A stretch of 64,000 bases of DNA from Xiphophorus maculatus (GCF_002775205.1 NC_036454.1:10374882-10438881); one strand, 5' to 3'. Positions 1 through 12,845 are shown, counted from the stretch's first letter. Made by a program: numbers and translations. The notes: a model not told the origin generated them from the letters alone.

Positions 1-751
1 AGTCAGAATCGTCCATATTCCCTTCTCAATGTATTTTATCAAAGGTTCATAAGCTACACCTGCTAAAACATTAACAAGGCAATGTTTTAGATTTAGAACA
101 CAGCATATTAACGCGTTAGAATGGCTCTGTCAAAGGCCAAATGTAAATCTATTCATGTTGGCAGACAATCTCTATTTAATCAACCCTAACTTGGGCTATT
201 TTGCAAAGAAGAATGGGCAAAAATGTCAGCCTTGCAGCAATAATTTCACCAAAAGATGCATCTACAAAATGCTGAGACAGGGAGATTAATACATGTATTC
301 CAGACTTTTCAGATACTCATTTGTGTTTATTTATTTTTTTAACTTTGATCAGTTCCTTCCACTTCGCAATCATTCATTACTTTATATTGATCTATCGGAA
401 ATAAAAGACATTGAAATTTGTTTTGGTAACATGAGAAAATGTAAATGTTCAAAGGGCATAAATAGTTTTGCAATACATTGGAAAATTATGGCAGATTAAA
501 GTTATCTAATGAAAATTGTGCTCTGTTCTGATGACCCCTTTGGGTCCAGTAATATTATACTGGTTACTTACCAGTTTACTTTTTTAGACCAAACTGTTGA
601 CTTTTCAAATGAGTAGAAATAAATCATTAAGAAGGGTAATTACAGTTTGAGGTGTTTGAAAAGACTCGGGATGGAAAGCTGTTGTTCTTTTAACAGCAAA
701 GCTGCCATATTTCTGTTCATATATCTTTAATCCTTTTTGTTTTCACTCTAG
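1..751 (+). other. btf3: Intronic sequence upstream of the first visible btf3 exon
   Basis: AT-rich sequence with no coding exon that I can recognise. The exon that should precede position 752, encoding the middle of the NAC domain, was looked for and not seen, so it lies to the left of the window. The stretch ends in a pyrimidine-rich tract and an AG at 750-751. Confidence 0.6.
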
Positions 752-1525
752 GTGAATATGTTCACAAACCAGGGGACGGTGATCCACTTCAATAACCCAA
801 AGGTTCAGGCCTCCTTGGCTGCCAACACGTTTACGATCACAGGGCATGCTGAGAATAAACAGCTAACAGAGATGCTTCCGGGAATCCTCAACCAGATGGG
901 AGCTGATAGTCTTACCAGCCTCAGGAGATTAGCAGAAACTCTGCCCAAACCAGGTACACACCACAAAATATCCCTGCCCTGGTTTTCTCTGTCACTAGTG
1001 TTGTATGGCGTCTAATAATGAAACTCCCTAATTTTCATCATAGCTGGAGACAACAAAGCTCCCATAGTTGCTGCCGAAGAGGAAGATGACGAAGTTCCTG
1101 GTAAGCAAGAAAATTTGCATCTCATTTATTTATAAATATGGTGTATCTTGCTGAATTGTTGCACACTAAAAGCCCTTAAAAATAGCTGGATTTTTAACAA
1201 TAAAATGAGTGAGCCTACTGAGGACTAGTTCAAATCTATGCTTTAAATACTTTTACCATTGTTTGCCTGAATTGATGTTTGCAGAAGGCCAAGACAAACC
1301 TTTATCTCTAACATAAACTATGAAAGAATTCTGAATTCACTTATTCCTATACTGTAATTGTACTAATTCATTCTTATTTCTTTCTAGTCTGTTTGTATAG
1401 TTTTAAATATAATACCCAGTAACACTTTGTTTTCATTTGCTGTTTATTCTTACTTCCTTTTTCTTTTTGCATTTTCAGATCTTGTGGAAAACTTTGATGA
1501 AGCTTCAAAGAACGAAGCAAATTAA
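752..1525 (+). CDS. btf3: btf3, NAC beta subunit (basic transcription factor 3), 3' part only
   Basis: BTF3 is the beta subunit of the nascent polypeptide-associated complex, which binds ribosomes and shields emerging chains; it was first described as a general transcription factor. Three coding exons are visible: 752-953, 1044-1100 and 1479-1525, joined by GT-AG introns with phases that keep one frame. They give the last 101 residues. The first exon carries the core of the NAC domain ([20 protein letters not shown], then a TITGHAE segment). The end is acidic ([14 protein letters not shown]) and closes with DEASKNEAN before TAA at 1523-1525. The MFTNQGT segment matches BTF3; the paralog BTF3L4 has a different residue pattern there. 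The N-terminal part lies outside the window. Confidence 0.95.
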
Positions 1526-1800
1526 CTAACATGACGACATCTGAGTGTTTCTCAAATCAGCACTGTATTTAAGTCGTGTATTTCTGGTTACAAACATAAC
1601 CTGCTTTTAAATTTACCAATTGGGTTGGAACAAGAAAATGGACTTTTTACAGAAAATGTTATTATACAGTTAAAGCAAACAGAATTTAGTAGAACCTGCA
1701 CAAGCTTCTCTTTCTCATGCTGCCTTCTTCATATTGCAGTACCCATGCATCAAAAATGTATTGGTGGAATTAATTGTGTAATAAAGATAACATTTTAACT
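1526..1800 (+). promoter_or_regulatory. btf3: btf3 3' UTR and poly(A) signal
   Basis: About 255 bases of AT-rich untranslated sequence follow the btf3 stop. A canonical AATAAA lies at 1780-1785, so cleavage is expected near 1800. The assignment rests on spacing and the hexamer only. Confidence 0.75.
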
Positions 1801-4800
1801 TCTTTTATATATGCAGCTTTGTTTTGTTTTTTCACGAATTAAAATCATTGCAGCTGTTCATCATACTCAAATGTTAAGTTCTTAAAACAGTAGCAGAAGT
1901 ATTAAGAAATCTCTCTTCTATCAAGGAGCACTGACAAAGATGAATTGCAAGGCAATTATGTTTCCAAACACAATGAAAAACAAACACCACTGTTGTAACA
2001 CCACATAAAATATGGAAGGCATAGAAGAAAAAAAATTGTTATACATATTTTACTACAAATCTTAACTAAAGACATTGACACTGAAGTTGTTTTCAAAAGT
2101 TTTTTTTGATTAATAATTGATAATTAAACCAAGTGCGGTATAGCTTAGAAATTCTTACACAAATTTGAAAAGCAGCTTTGATAAATCATGTATGTGACCT
2201 TTGAACTATGAAAACAACTTTCTAAAGATGGAAAGCTGGTATATAGAATACATTGAAACAGTATTTAAGCAGACTGTGAATTTAATGTTAGAACTTGTCC
2301 ATCAATATGTTAGCCATGAACTTTCTCAAGTAATGATGTCCATTAAACGGCTAATAAAGTATTCATGTTTTTATTATTAGTTGCCAAATTCAGAACAAAC
2401 ACTTTCTATATATGTCTGCATAGATGTGAAATTTTAGAATGTAGCTATAGAGGAGGGAAATTACAGAAATGTAATTAAAAATCAATCATTTCAAGTGCCT
2501 GGGTCATTAGTGTTATACATACTGATTCTGTCACTTGAAACTACAAAAAACAGCACCAAAACTACAAAAATATATACCTGTAAATATATGTTACATACAT
2601 TTACAACAGAAGGTCTCATTTTGGATAATAAGGGAAGAGATTGACTGGGATGCCCCTAAACTGTAAATCATGAGATTTAACAAAACACAAGGTTATTTCC
2701 TTTTTTAAAAAAAAAAAGAAATATTCTTTATTGTTTCTGGTCAGACAAAACTCAGATTTGTTGAGACAGGCATGGTATTTCCTGTTTCTGGCATATACCA
2801 GGCTCCTCTGTTCCCCACATGTTCTCAAATGCTCAACAATTTCTTGGAGACACTTGGAGCTAAGGATGTGTCAGAAAAGGACAGATTGGACGGGGAGTAA
2901 TTTAAAATCCCACTTTCCATTTTGTGAAAACAAATATATTGCGTTCATTCTCTTAAATGAAAACATTCTCTTAGGCTTTAATTTTCTTTTTGAAACAGTG
3001 GGTTTTGGTTGCATATGTCTTCTCAACGTAACAACAGTGATTGATAATTATTCCTAAAGGTTACAGGGACTCATGGTTTGTTTGTTATGGAGATTAATAA
3101 AACCTATTTTAAAGTGAAATACTGAGTCAACAACAAATCAAAGTGCATTTAGATCATTTTATTAAGAAATTAAGCAAAGAAAAGGAGCAATGACTCCCCG
3201 GGCTAGTCCAGGGAATTGAAGAAAAAAGATAAGTACATCACTTTAATATTCACCAGTTATGTAAGCTCTGGATTTCCCATCAGCTTTTCTCACAGCTCAG
3301 CATCTGCATGGCCTTGGACGGTTCAAACCAAGTACAGAGAGGTAAACAACCTCCCAGAAACTCATGATCATCTTCAGTCTTCTTACTAATTAAGCCAAAG
3401 TTTTATTTTATTTTCAGACCAGAACTGAACTGGAGGATCAGTGCTGGGCGTTTTGAACACTCTTGGACAGGGTTGAACCTTCTTGACAGCAGCTGAACCC
3501 TTCGCCTCGAAGTTCTTGATGAATGTTGCACCTGTTCTTTTGAAGACAAGCTTTGTCAAACAAAATCTGAAACATTAATTGACCGTCAGTCATGATAAGG
3601 AAACTGAAAGTTGAGCAAATTCTTTGTGGATATAAAATGGCATCAGTCATTCAAACATTCAGTTAAAAACACAAGTAGCATATTGTGTTTAGCTCCAGTG
3701 TAGAAATCCTCAAGTTAGTAAATCTGCTCTTTGGTTTTTATTTGCCAATTTACAGAGAGCCACATGCAATATCTCCTCGTGGTCAGCAAAGATTTGAGAT
3801 GGATGGACGGACAGATACTTCGTTGGCATTTCTGAATAACAATTTATTGTGCAGGCTTCATAATTCTCCACTAATTGTTCAGTATGATCTCTGTGGCACA
3901 ATAGAAGGGTATTTTTTTTAAATCTTTTTGTTTATTGCATTTGGGCCTTTCTGATGAGGTGTTTGGTGTTTACACTCCATCTCAGATTTTCTGAAATGTA
4001 CTATATATTTCCAGAAATTTGAAACTTAGTGGTAGACCAGGCTCATTGGAAATTGATTTAATATTAGGGAAGTACAAGACCAATGGATTGAGCTAAATCA
4101 AAGGCAGTCCTGGAATAAACTGCATTTGAGCCTACAGAGCATATTCCAGATAGACAAACTTAAACATACAGCTCAGTTACAAATTACTACTTTAGATTAA
4201 ATAATATTTATGGCTCAGTTATATTCCAGGAAAAGGCAAGACTTAAAGTTTGCAAAGCTGGCAAAATGTTGTATAATTGTCAATTTCAAGTTATATGATA
4301 TTCCGCTGGTCTATCACATAAAATGCCAGAACAATACAATAGTAGACAAAATGTCAAAAACGTTTGATTAGCGTAAATACTTTTATAGGTACAAGAGAAA
4401 AGTTGAGTTTTTGAGAATCTGTTAGCGATGACTCCTCACTCAGCCATTCATACACACAGCGATTCATAAAGTGGTTTCTCAGAATCCTTACAGCTTTATG
4501 TTCTGTCCATGCAGTTTATAAGTGTGGACAGTCTGCTTTAGAATACAAAGTTTGGGCTTTTACTTTATTGTAACAAGATCAGACGCTGGTAACAACATAT
4601 GACTTTTCTGAACAACACTGGGAGGTACGTTTGCTGGTAAAATGGTGGTAAGGAAAGTTGTATTTAGACTTTCTGTGGTAGTGATATCACAGACACAGTC
4701 ATCTCTGTTACTTGTGTTAGCTGTGTCTCTACCAAATGTGATGGCAATAGCTAGAACAAACTAAACGTATGTCTCAGTCGTTTTGGTTTTTTTTTTTACT

Positions 4801-7331
4801 CTAATATTTGGTTCCGGTGCTTATATTCAGTAGCACTCTTGTGTTCTGTGATTCCATTGGCTGATTAGGGTGAGTAAGACCCAGAACTTATCAAAACTGA
4901 AAGCTAATGAAAGTCATGCCTAAAATCATTTCCAGTGAAGTAATTAGAACTGTTGAAACTGTTTTTACATGTATGTATATAAGCAGGGAATGTCCATTTC
5001 TTCAGTAAGTAATATGAATGTTTTGGTATATATTACATCATTTCTAGAGCACACATTTTAAATTTTGTTTTCTACCTTATTTTGTTCACTAATATTCAAA
5101 ATGAATTACTCTTTTTTTGCACTCTTATGTTTGCATTTCCCCGGCGCAGGGTGCCAAAAGCCTTTCAGGCTTTTAGGGAAGTGAAACATTACCCTCTGCT
5201 ATTTTTGAGTTACTTACTGAAGAGACTTCAAACACTCTGGTTAAGCAACATATGTGCATCATGCATGTTTTGGTGAAGACAGCAAATTTACTCAAAAAAG
5301 AGGAAGGAGGGGAACGAAAACGATTCTAACACTTAATGTAGTTGGAGCAAATACTCCTGGAACTACGTCACACACATGACAGAAACATTTTGAAATGAGT
5401 GAGGATAAACACACAGGGCTCTGTTTCTGTTTCCACTTTGTTGGCGCTGATATTTTTGCCATGCAGAGGAGGGTTGCCCCGTCTGTGATGGGGAAGTCCT
5501 GTTGCCAGTCCCTTTTTTTTCCAGCCCAAAGTTTTTTGGATTGTGTTTACATTGAATGTTGGGGGAACGCCGTTGGAGGAGATGATTTCTGTTATTTTTT
5601 TCAAAAGGTAGCTGAAAATAAGATTGATTTAGATATAGGTATTGTATATTTTTTGGCTAATTTATCTCATAAAGTTTTTCTTTATAATAAAGAACTTTAT
5701 TGCTCTATCATTAAAAAAAAATGCCATCTTACAAATGTATTCTCTTTTTGCCCTTTTTCTTATACTTACATGATTTAGATGAAACTAATTTTGACATTGG
5801 TCAAAGATAACCCATGTAAATGTAAAATGAAGTTTCTAAATAAGTATTTATTTTGGAAAATAATGTCCAGACCGTCCTTACCCCATGTAAAATCATAATT
5901 ATCAACTAAACCCAAATTGACTGTTCCTGTCTCAGTGGAAACATTAAGCAATTGAAATATCTGACAACAAATATTGTATATATTTGCTGAAGAATTTTGG
6001 CCCGTTCTTCCTTGTTGGATTGTTTTAATTCAACCATGTTGGTGAGTTTTCAACCACGAATGGTCATACCACAGCATTTTGAGCTTGATTTAAATCTGTA
6101 CTTTGAAAAGATAACCCTATTTGTTAGCAATGCAGGTTAAGTGGGGGAGAGGTAGGGAGCAGGAGAGGTTTTTGTTCAAAAGTATGAAACAAAAAAATAG
6201 GGCAATATTTCGTTGTTTAATTTATTAAGAGAGCCAAAGATGTTGCTTCAGGGCTGCAGGTTCCAGAAAGCTGTGATCCTACCTTAATACAAGTGAATCT
6301 AAAATAATTATTTCCTACTGTCTCTTCAGTACAGGGGGCCATAACAGGAACCAGGACCAGTTTTACAAGGGCACTGGCCCCAGCTGGCCCCCGTCTAGAA
6401 CTGCCCATGACTGAACATTCCCCTGTAGGATTTATTTAGTAGAATTTATGATTATTTCATTTACAGCAAGTTGTCCCAACTCTGAAGCAGATGCCGTGAT
6501 TGACTGTCAACAGATGTTCTTTAAAAAAGAATTTAAAAAGTGTAAATAGCTAGCGCTATGCCAAGTGTAATAGGATCCACACCTTCCAAAAGATTCCGGT
6601 TGGAGTCATTTGTTTTAGCCAGCCATTCCTATGGAAGTTTCCCCACGTTTCCATTTTTCAACAGTTTGTGGTTAACGGCTCTCACTGCTCTTTGCTGGAG
6701 CCTCAAAGTCTTAAAATAGCTTTGTAAGTCTTTCAACAATGACATAGTATCTCATTGACTTTGTTTCTCATGTTCTTGAATCTGTTTTGGGCATGATGTG
6801 TTGTCTGAGATCTTTTATCCTGCTTCATTTTGTCAGACATATTTTATTTCAGTGATTCATTCATTTTACAAGGCAAAAAACAGAACAGTGGCTTTATCTG
6901 TGAAAATAAACTAAATTGTGAGGAAGTGTATTCTTTCTTACTACACTGTAATGCTAAATATGTGTTCTTTGAAGATGCTATGAAAGGGATTATTTACTTT
7001 AACAAAGACACAAAGATTAGAAATGTTTAATTTATGACCTTAGCTACAAAATCTATGACTAACAAAGAGGAAATTACATAATTTGCCATAAAAAAGAAAT
7101 TAACATTTTCTTCTTGATGTAGAATTAGGTCTTTTTCTGAGTGTGGGCTTAATATTCAAATTAGAGTCCATCTGAAAAGTTCAGTTTTTTACCTTAATAG
7201 TCAGTGGCAAAACCCCCGCCTCATTTAGACACCCACGTTGCTTATCTGCATGTGTTTTTTTTCTTTTTTTTTGTGCCTTAGTCGAAACTCAGATAATATC
7301 TTTTTGCACATCTGAAATGCAAAACAGAACG
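1801..7331. other. Intergenic region between btf3 and il12b
   Basis: AT-rich sequence with short open frames that match nothing I know and show no codon pattern or splice structure. A weak candidate - strand exon near 3430-3560 was considered and set aside. The only structure I can support is the first copy of a local duplication at its right end. Confidence 0.5.
6998..7078 (+). repeat. Local direct repeat, copy A, upstream of the il12b promoter
   Basis: A segment of about 80 bases starting TTTAACAAAGACACAAAGAT recurs, with roughly 15-20 percent changes, at 7700-7777 in il12b intron 1. The two copies bracket the il12b core promoter and first exon. Similarity may continue weakly to the right, with a deletion in copy B. 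Confidence 0.8.
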
Positions 7332-7485
7332 GAGGAAATGAACTGTCTGTAGGCTTTTATTAGCTCACTGCGGGTCAGTTTCTATGGTACCTCAAAAAAA
7401 AAGTGTTAAAAAGAGGTGTGGAGTGAGCTGATGATGTATGCTCCACGCCACACTATAAAAATCATGCACTGTGAGTAGTTAGAGC
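7332..7485 (+). promoter_or_regulatory. il12b: il12b core promoter with TATA box
   Basis: A clear TATAAAA lies at 7454-7460, which predicts transcription start near 7485. A GAGGAA core at 7332-7337, about 150 bases upstream of that start, resembles the PU.1/ETS sites important in mammalian IL12B promoters. Only the TATA box is firm; the ETS assignment is inference, and no convincing NF-kB site was seen. Confidence 0.6.
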
Positions 7486-7543
7486 ATACATCACCAGGTT
7501 CACTTGTCCTTTCCGCCTGACTTCAAAGTAAATTCATCTAATG
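7485..7543 (+). other. il12b: il12b noncoding exon 1 (predicted)
   Basis: The interval from the predicted start to a good splice donor (ATG|GTAAGA, GT at 7544-7545) forms a short leader exon. Mammalian IL12B likewise has a noncoding first exon. The exon ends in ATG and the next exon begins with ATG, so the spliced message carries two in-frame start codons side by side. The 5' end is inferred from the TATA box. Confidence 0.55.
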
Positions 7544-7699
7544 GTAAGAAATAACTAGAATAAAAGAAAAATAATTACTTTTCTGAGCTAATTTTAACTT
7601 TAGAATGCTTCAACTATCAAAATAACTATTTAACTTTTGTTGGCATCATTATTAAAAAAACCTTTGTAATTACAAGTCAATGACATACCTAAATCTTTG

Positions 7700-7777
7700 T
7701 TTAACAAAGACACAAAGATTGGAAATGGTTAATTTACGACCGCAGTTATAAAATCTATAACTAGCTAAGAGGAAGAT
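7700..7777 (+). repeat. Local direct repeat, copy B, in il12b intron 1
   Basis: Second copy of the repeat at 6998-7078, same orientation, starting TTTAACAAAGACACAAAGAT and continuing with matching blocks through the AAATCTAT segment. It lies about 60 bases before the coding exon that starts at 7836. Confidence 0.8.
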
Positions 7778-7835
7778 GAAATAACATTTTTCTTTCAAAC
7801 TTCCCCTCTGACTCTCTCACTGTCAAACAATCTAG

Positions 7836-10409
7836 ATGACCTTATTGTCGTGGATCACTGCCTTTCTGCTCATCAGCACAACAGCAGCTGATCAAGAGGC
7901 TAAACTCGACCACTTTCCAGAAAACTGTAGGTTCTTTCAGCGCACACACATTTTTCAATTTTCATTTGTGCCTCACGCGAAAGTGATTCAGTTTGTCTAA
8001 ATTTACCGCATCTCTTTGTTCGTCTCTCTGAATCTGTGTAGTTGTGGTGGCAAAACCAGGTGATTCTGTCAGCCTTACCTGCCTTGCAACCACCACTGGA
8101 CCTGTGACATGGAAGTTCAACAACGACGAATCCGGATTTGAAGACTACATGAGCAAGAATGGCCATAATCTAATTGTGAGGGATGTGGAAGGACCCCTGC
8201 TGGGGGAATACAGCTGCTGGAGAGGTGAAACAAAATTATCGTCGACCTATCTGCTGCAGAAGACTGAGGAAGGAGAGGATATAGGTGAGTCTCATCTCTT
8301 TATCCATCTGCAATCCGTTCAACTGAAACTGGCTGAGTTAGTCACCGAAAGCTGATGCATGTGACAATCTGGTGTTCTATTTTTAGTTGCACTTCCATTC
8401 ACTCTTGCTCTATTCACTCTATTTATTATTGCAGATTCTTTGTTCACATGCCGTGCAAAGTCCTATGATTGTAACTTCAGCTGCAGATGGACTGAAGACA
8501 GACATGAAGCTGTGCGCCTTGGAGTCGGCCCTGACTGGTAAAGATTAATTAAATTAAGGAGACCTCGTCTAGTGCCTGAAAAGAGGCAGCTGTTACTGTC
8601 AATTCTGTCAGTTCTGGTAAAGATGTGTAAAAAGACATAAATTGATTAATTCTTTTTCTTTTTGTTGTTATGACATACTCTTACACTAAAAAAAAAAAAA
8701 TATATATAACCCTCAATCTTACCACATAGTGTGGGAGGTGCCACAATTACTGACACAATAGAAAATTCTATAAAACATTTAAAAATAAATAAAATGGCTT
8801 TTCTGAGCTGTCAGGATGTGTAGGAGCCTGAGTTAAACCACTGAAGTAATCTATGACGTCATGATACCCTGGTCATAAAAAACATCAAATGGCACACAGG
8901 CTTATTTCTTTTAGCTGCTCTTAATATTAAAAACAAGAGGACATACCATTTAAGTAAAGCATATGCATATTGATCTTCATAAGTCAGAAAAAGGGGATGA
9001 ATTAATGGAGATTGAGATATGAAAAAATAACTACTTACCCTAAACTTTTACATCGGTGCCATCTGCAGTTATTAAAAAGCTTAAAATAACCAAAATGTAT
9101 AATTTATATTTTACTTTTGAGGTTGATTGGAATGCCGAAGAGCAATTAATTAGTAATCCATGACATAAATAAAACATGGTACAAAGGATTTTTGCTTAGC
9201 CAATTTTGAAATGGGAAACACAAGAGAAACATGCCACTTAAGACAGACAAATGTAGATAGAGCTTTATAAATGTCTTGAAAAAAATAGTGACAGACCTGA
9301 TCTTGCCCATATCTCCACTAAGATTAGAATTAAAACATTAAGAATGGTTTAAACTGTGACTAACTAGTTTGGACAAATAACCATGTCTTTCCTTTGACCA
9401 TGGGCACTGAAGAAGGGACATGAAAAATCATTAAAACTGACAGTCAGAAAACAGAAGCATTATGTGGATGCCAAGCCTCCATAATTTATTTTCAGACTTT
9501 TATGCACATCTTTGTCCTGCAACTTTGAAGGGCGCTTTAGCTGTAGAACATCATTTATTGATTTAATAATGTGGTATTGACATGTGACATCTGTGGGGTT
9601 GTTTGCCTCTACAGCACTAAAGGTCTGCCAACATGTCACTGGGTGAGCAGCAGTGGCCAGCCCAACAGCGAGGGATTCCAGTTTGAGCTGACCCACACCC
9701 TCTCACCATTTGGTGAGGAAAGCACCATGCTGGAGGTCACCGCTGAGGCCATCGACGACTTCGTCCTCCTCAGGAGAACCAAACAGTTTTATCTTAGAGA
9801 CATCGGTAAGTTGGATGAAAATAAGGAAAAACTGAAACAACTCAGTGGAAGATTACCAGCAATTTCACAACAATCTTTAAAAAATCTATTAGAAAAAAAG
9901 TTAATTTCATTTGACAAAGGACAAGAAATCAAGTATTAAGTACTGGATTAAAACTTATCCTATATTTCACTCAGAAATATTGCAAATGTTTTTCCCCATT
10001 TTTATGCTTTTGCTTTTGTTTTGCACCTCTGCAGTTGTACCTGACAGTCCCCGGATTGTCAGCTTTGAGGTGCTGCAGTCGAAGCTGAATGTCAGCATCG
10101 AGCCGCCGTCCAGCTGGTCGACTCCTCACAGCTTCTTCAGTCTGGAGCACGAGATTGAATACGTGCTCAGAGACAATGGAAAGGTAAAAATGACCAGACG
10201 CTGAACCACAGCCTTGGGTTTCAGGGTTGTTTCATGTTCTTTCTGTCGTATTTTGTTGACTGATTGCGGTTTCTGTTTGACTTCAGACCATAAGCTCTTT
10301 GTCTTCTCTGATACCGAAGAAGATCAGCATGTTCAGGGCCCGCTCCAGAGATCCGCTGGTGTCCTCACCTTGGAGTCAGTGGACTCCGTGGAAAAATGTA
10401 ACCCACTGA
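7836..10409 (+). CDS. il12b: il12b, interleukin-12/23 subunit p40
   Basis: p40 is the secreted soluble-receptor-like subunit that pairs with p35 (IL-12) or p19 (IL-23). Six coding exons join in frame: 7836-7926, 8042-8284, 8435-8537, 9615-9805, 10035-10183 and 10287-10409, total 299 aa. Residues 1-18 form a signal peptide. An Ig-like domain follows (Cys44, Trp54, Cys89), then two fibronectin type III/cytokine-receptor domains. Family landmarks are TCRAKSYDCNFSCRW in domain 2, YLRDI at the domain 2/3 border, WSTPHSFFSL in domain 3 and a C-terminal WSQW (288-291), the counterpart of the WSEW motif in human p40. The start codon follows the intron AG directly. The cysteines that in human p40 sit at mature positions 171 and 177 appear to be absent. 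Fish have several p40 paralogs; I cannot say which one this is. Confidence 0.92.
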
Positions 10410-11290
10410 AGTTTTTTGATCACACTTCTTTCAGCTTCTACTCTTTGTATGCTCCCACATGTTCCGCATGTCTGCAGTGTCTTCTCGTACTTATTAGGAG
10501 GGACTTTGATGATGTAACCATCTGCCTACCCACAAACCATCGGGGGCCCATCGATGATTGAATTTTAACACAGACCGTAAAACGTTTATCCTGAGAAAGA
10601 GAGTGCTATTAAGTTTGATTTGACAGTTTCAGCATAAAATAACAGACAAAATAATTTAAAATTGGAATTTAATATCTTAAGGGACTTGCAGATTTATTTA
10701 GTAAAAATACAAAAAACAATATTTATTGTTGTTACAACCTTGACACTATGAGTTAAATGCTATCCTTATGTTTGATTTTGGTTTGTTCACAAATACATCT
10801 TAGCCAATAATAACCTATTATCTGTGATTGCTTTTGGTTTCAGCCAGTTAAGCTTGGCCCCCTCCACTTTATTTCACCAAATTAAATGTATTAGTTGTGT
10901 TTTTTTTTCCTTGACCCAAAGAGGGGCCCAAAATCAAACTCTGTTACAATCCTGGTCCACACTTCTGCTCAAAACATGCAGTTTTTTATATGCTATAGAC
11001 AAAATGTTTATATATTTTTTATATATTTAATCTTATTTTTTATATTTATTTGTGTTATAAAAATATTTATTTATGAGTATTTATTCATTTAAAAGTTTAC
11101 AGAACACTTATTTCTAATGTCAAGTCTGATACGTCATTGCGGGGGTTAACTGAGATCGAAGAGGGAACTCTAAGCTAAGGAGTATGCTTCAATGTCTGAC
11201 ATCACAATGTATGTTTATTTTTGTTCGTATGTTGGTGTTTCTGTGGACTTCTGTGGTTTTATGTAGATCAGAACAAACGAGTATTAAAGG
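10410..11290 (+). promoter_or_regulatory. il12b: Probable il12b 3' UTR with AU-rich element
   Basis: AT-rich sequence follows the stop. Within 11020-11092 there are about five ATTTA pentamers, two of them overlapping, which is the form of a class I/II AU-rich mRNA-decay element typical of cytokine messages. A variant poly(A) signal ATTAAA lies at 11283-11288. No AATAAA closer to the stop was seen. The UTR extent is inferred. Confidence 0.5.
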
Positions 11291-11582
11291 AGCTTTCTGC
11301 TTCCTTCCTTTACATGTTCCTTCTTCATTTATGTGTTGCCTGTGTAATGCATGTAGGAGCTCAACAACACAGATAAATTCCCTTTTAAAGTGATCCTGGG
11401 TGAACGCTGTCAATTCAAATGTCTTTATAAGGCTTTAGAATCATCATGCCTTTGCTGTACGGACGAGAAACTAGTTTGAAAGTGCTAATTAATCTAATAC
11501 TTTTTGCCAATATATAAAAAGGAAGCACACTTTATAAAACCCACAAAAAATAGACACTACCAATTTAGTCACTAATCATTAG

Positions 11583-12845
11583 TACAGTTCCTTGTGAACC
11601 TTTTCATACCTCTTTAACGTCTCCATATATTGTCACATGACAACCTTGATGTTATGAGATAAACCAACACAAAATCTTTTACAAATCAAAATCTGAAAAG
11701 TGTGGCATGCATCTGTATTCAGCTCTCCTGAGTCAATACTTTTGTTACAGTTACTGCTTTGAGTCTTCATGTATGTCTCTTCTAGCTTTGTCAATCTAGA
11801 GACTGAAATGTTTTGCTTATTCTTTGCTACAAATAAGTTCAAGCTGAGCCAGAATGAATGGAGAATTTCTGCGAACTTCACATTTCATACAGTATCTTAA
11901 CACACCTTTTAAGTTTTATTTAGGTATGGAATTTGATTAGGCCATTCTAGCATATTATAATGATTTTATTAAAACTATTCCATTAAAGCTCCAGTCATTC
12001 TTTAGGACTGGAAGGTAAACCTCCAACGCAGTCTCAAATCTTTTACAGACTCACAGATTTTCAACACTGCCCTGGAACTTACTAATACTACTGATAGTAA
12101 TAATGGCAATACTAATACTACTACTAATAATAATAATAACAAAGACTGTTATTTAACCTGATAAAAGTTGAGATCTGCAATAATTTTTCAAGGGGAACCT
12201 GGCAAGATAGTAGCACCCTTTACAAGTATCAACATTTACAGTGAACCAAAGAAATAGATTCATTTTTCCATGATCCCATCAATAAAATGCATCTACATAT
12301 CATAATGATCCCACTGCAGTGCTTTCATGGCAGGGATGTTGAGTTCAGTTTAATGTGTTTTTGTAGCAAACAACATTTTTCTAACAGGCCAGAGAGATTA
12401 ATTTCTGTCCACCCAGATCAGAGTATCTTTTTCCACACCAGTTAATAGAAATAAGACTTCTTGGAGCTTTCTGTAACAATACAATTCCTCCATGAAAATC
12501 AGACTTAGAGACTTCCCCAGTTACATTTTCCTTTCTCAGCCATTGACCTCTGCTGCTCCTCTGGAGTTTCAGTTTCTTAAGTGTTTCTTCGATTTGTTCT
12601 CTCCTTTATGTTCCGTAATCTTCATAATGTTGTTTTCCACTAATGTTCTGTAACAAATCTCCAATGCCTTTGCCCATCAGCTTTATTTATAAAGAGAAAT
12701 GTTTCGTAATCCACATATTGCCTTTCCTTCACTTCACAATTGTTCACTCTTTTGTGTTGGTCTGACATATAAACTACATTTATTCTTGCAATGTAACAAA
12801 TCCAAAACCATTAAAGAGGAAAGAATACTTTTAAAAGACCTGTTG
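11583..12845 (-). mobile_element. Decayed, near full-length Tc1-like DNA transposon
   Basis: The left end begins TACAGTTCCTTGTGAACC and the right end contains GAATACTTTTAAAAGACCTG, which are diverged versions of the Tc1-like fish terminus (TACAGTGCCTTGC...AAGTATTC). An inner inverted repeat is also readable: ACCAACACAAAA near 11662 against TTTTGTGTTGGTCTGA near 12752. Between them the sequence follows the usual fish Tc1 element in antisense. The transposase frame is destroyed by indels, and a trinucleotide microsatellite sits inside it. About 1.26 kb, with TA at the left edge. Confidence 0.8.
12081..12140. repeat. Imperfect (TAC/TAA)n trinucleotide repeat
   Basis: A run of ACT, AAT and related triplets inside the Tc1-like remnant, ending in AATAATAATAATAAC. 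It is low-complexity expansion within the dead element. Confidence 0.8.

Noticed and set aside
3430-3560. Possible - strand exon with an acceptor-like sequence and a downstream - strand AATAAA near 3153
   Set aside because: The peptide in either open frame matches no family I know, and no second exon or start could be tied to it.
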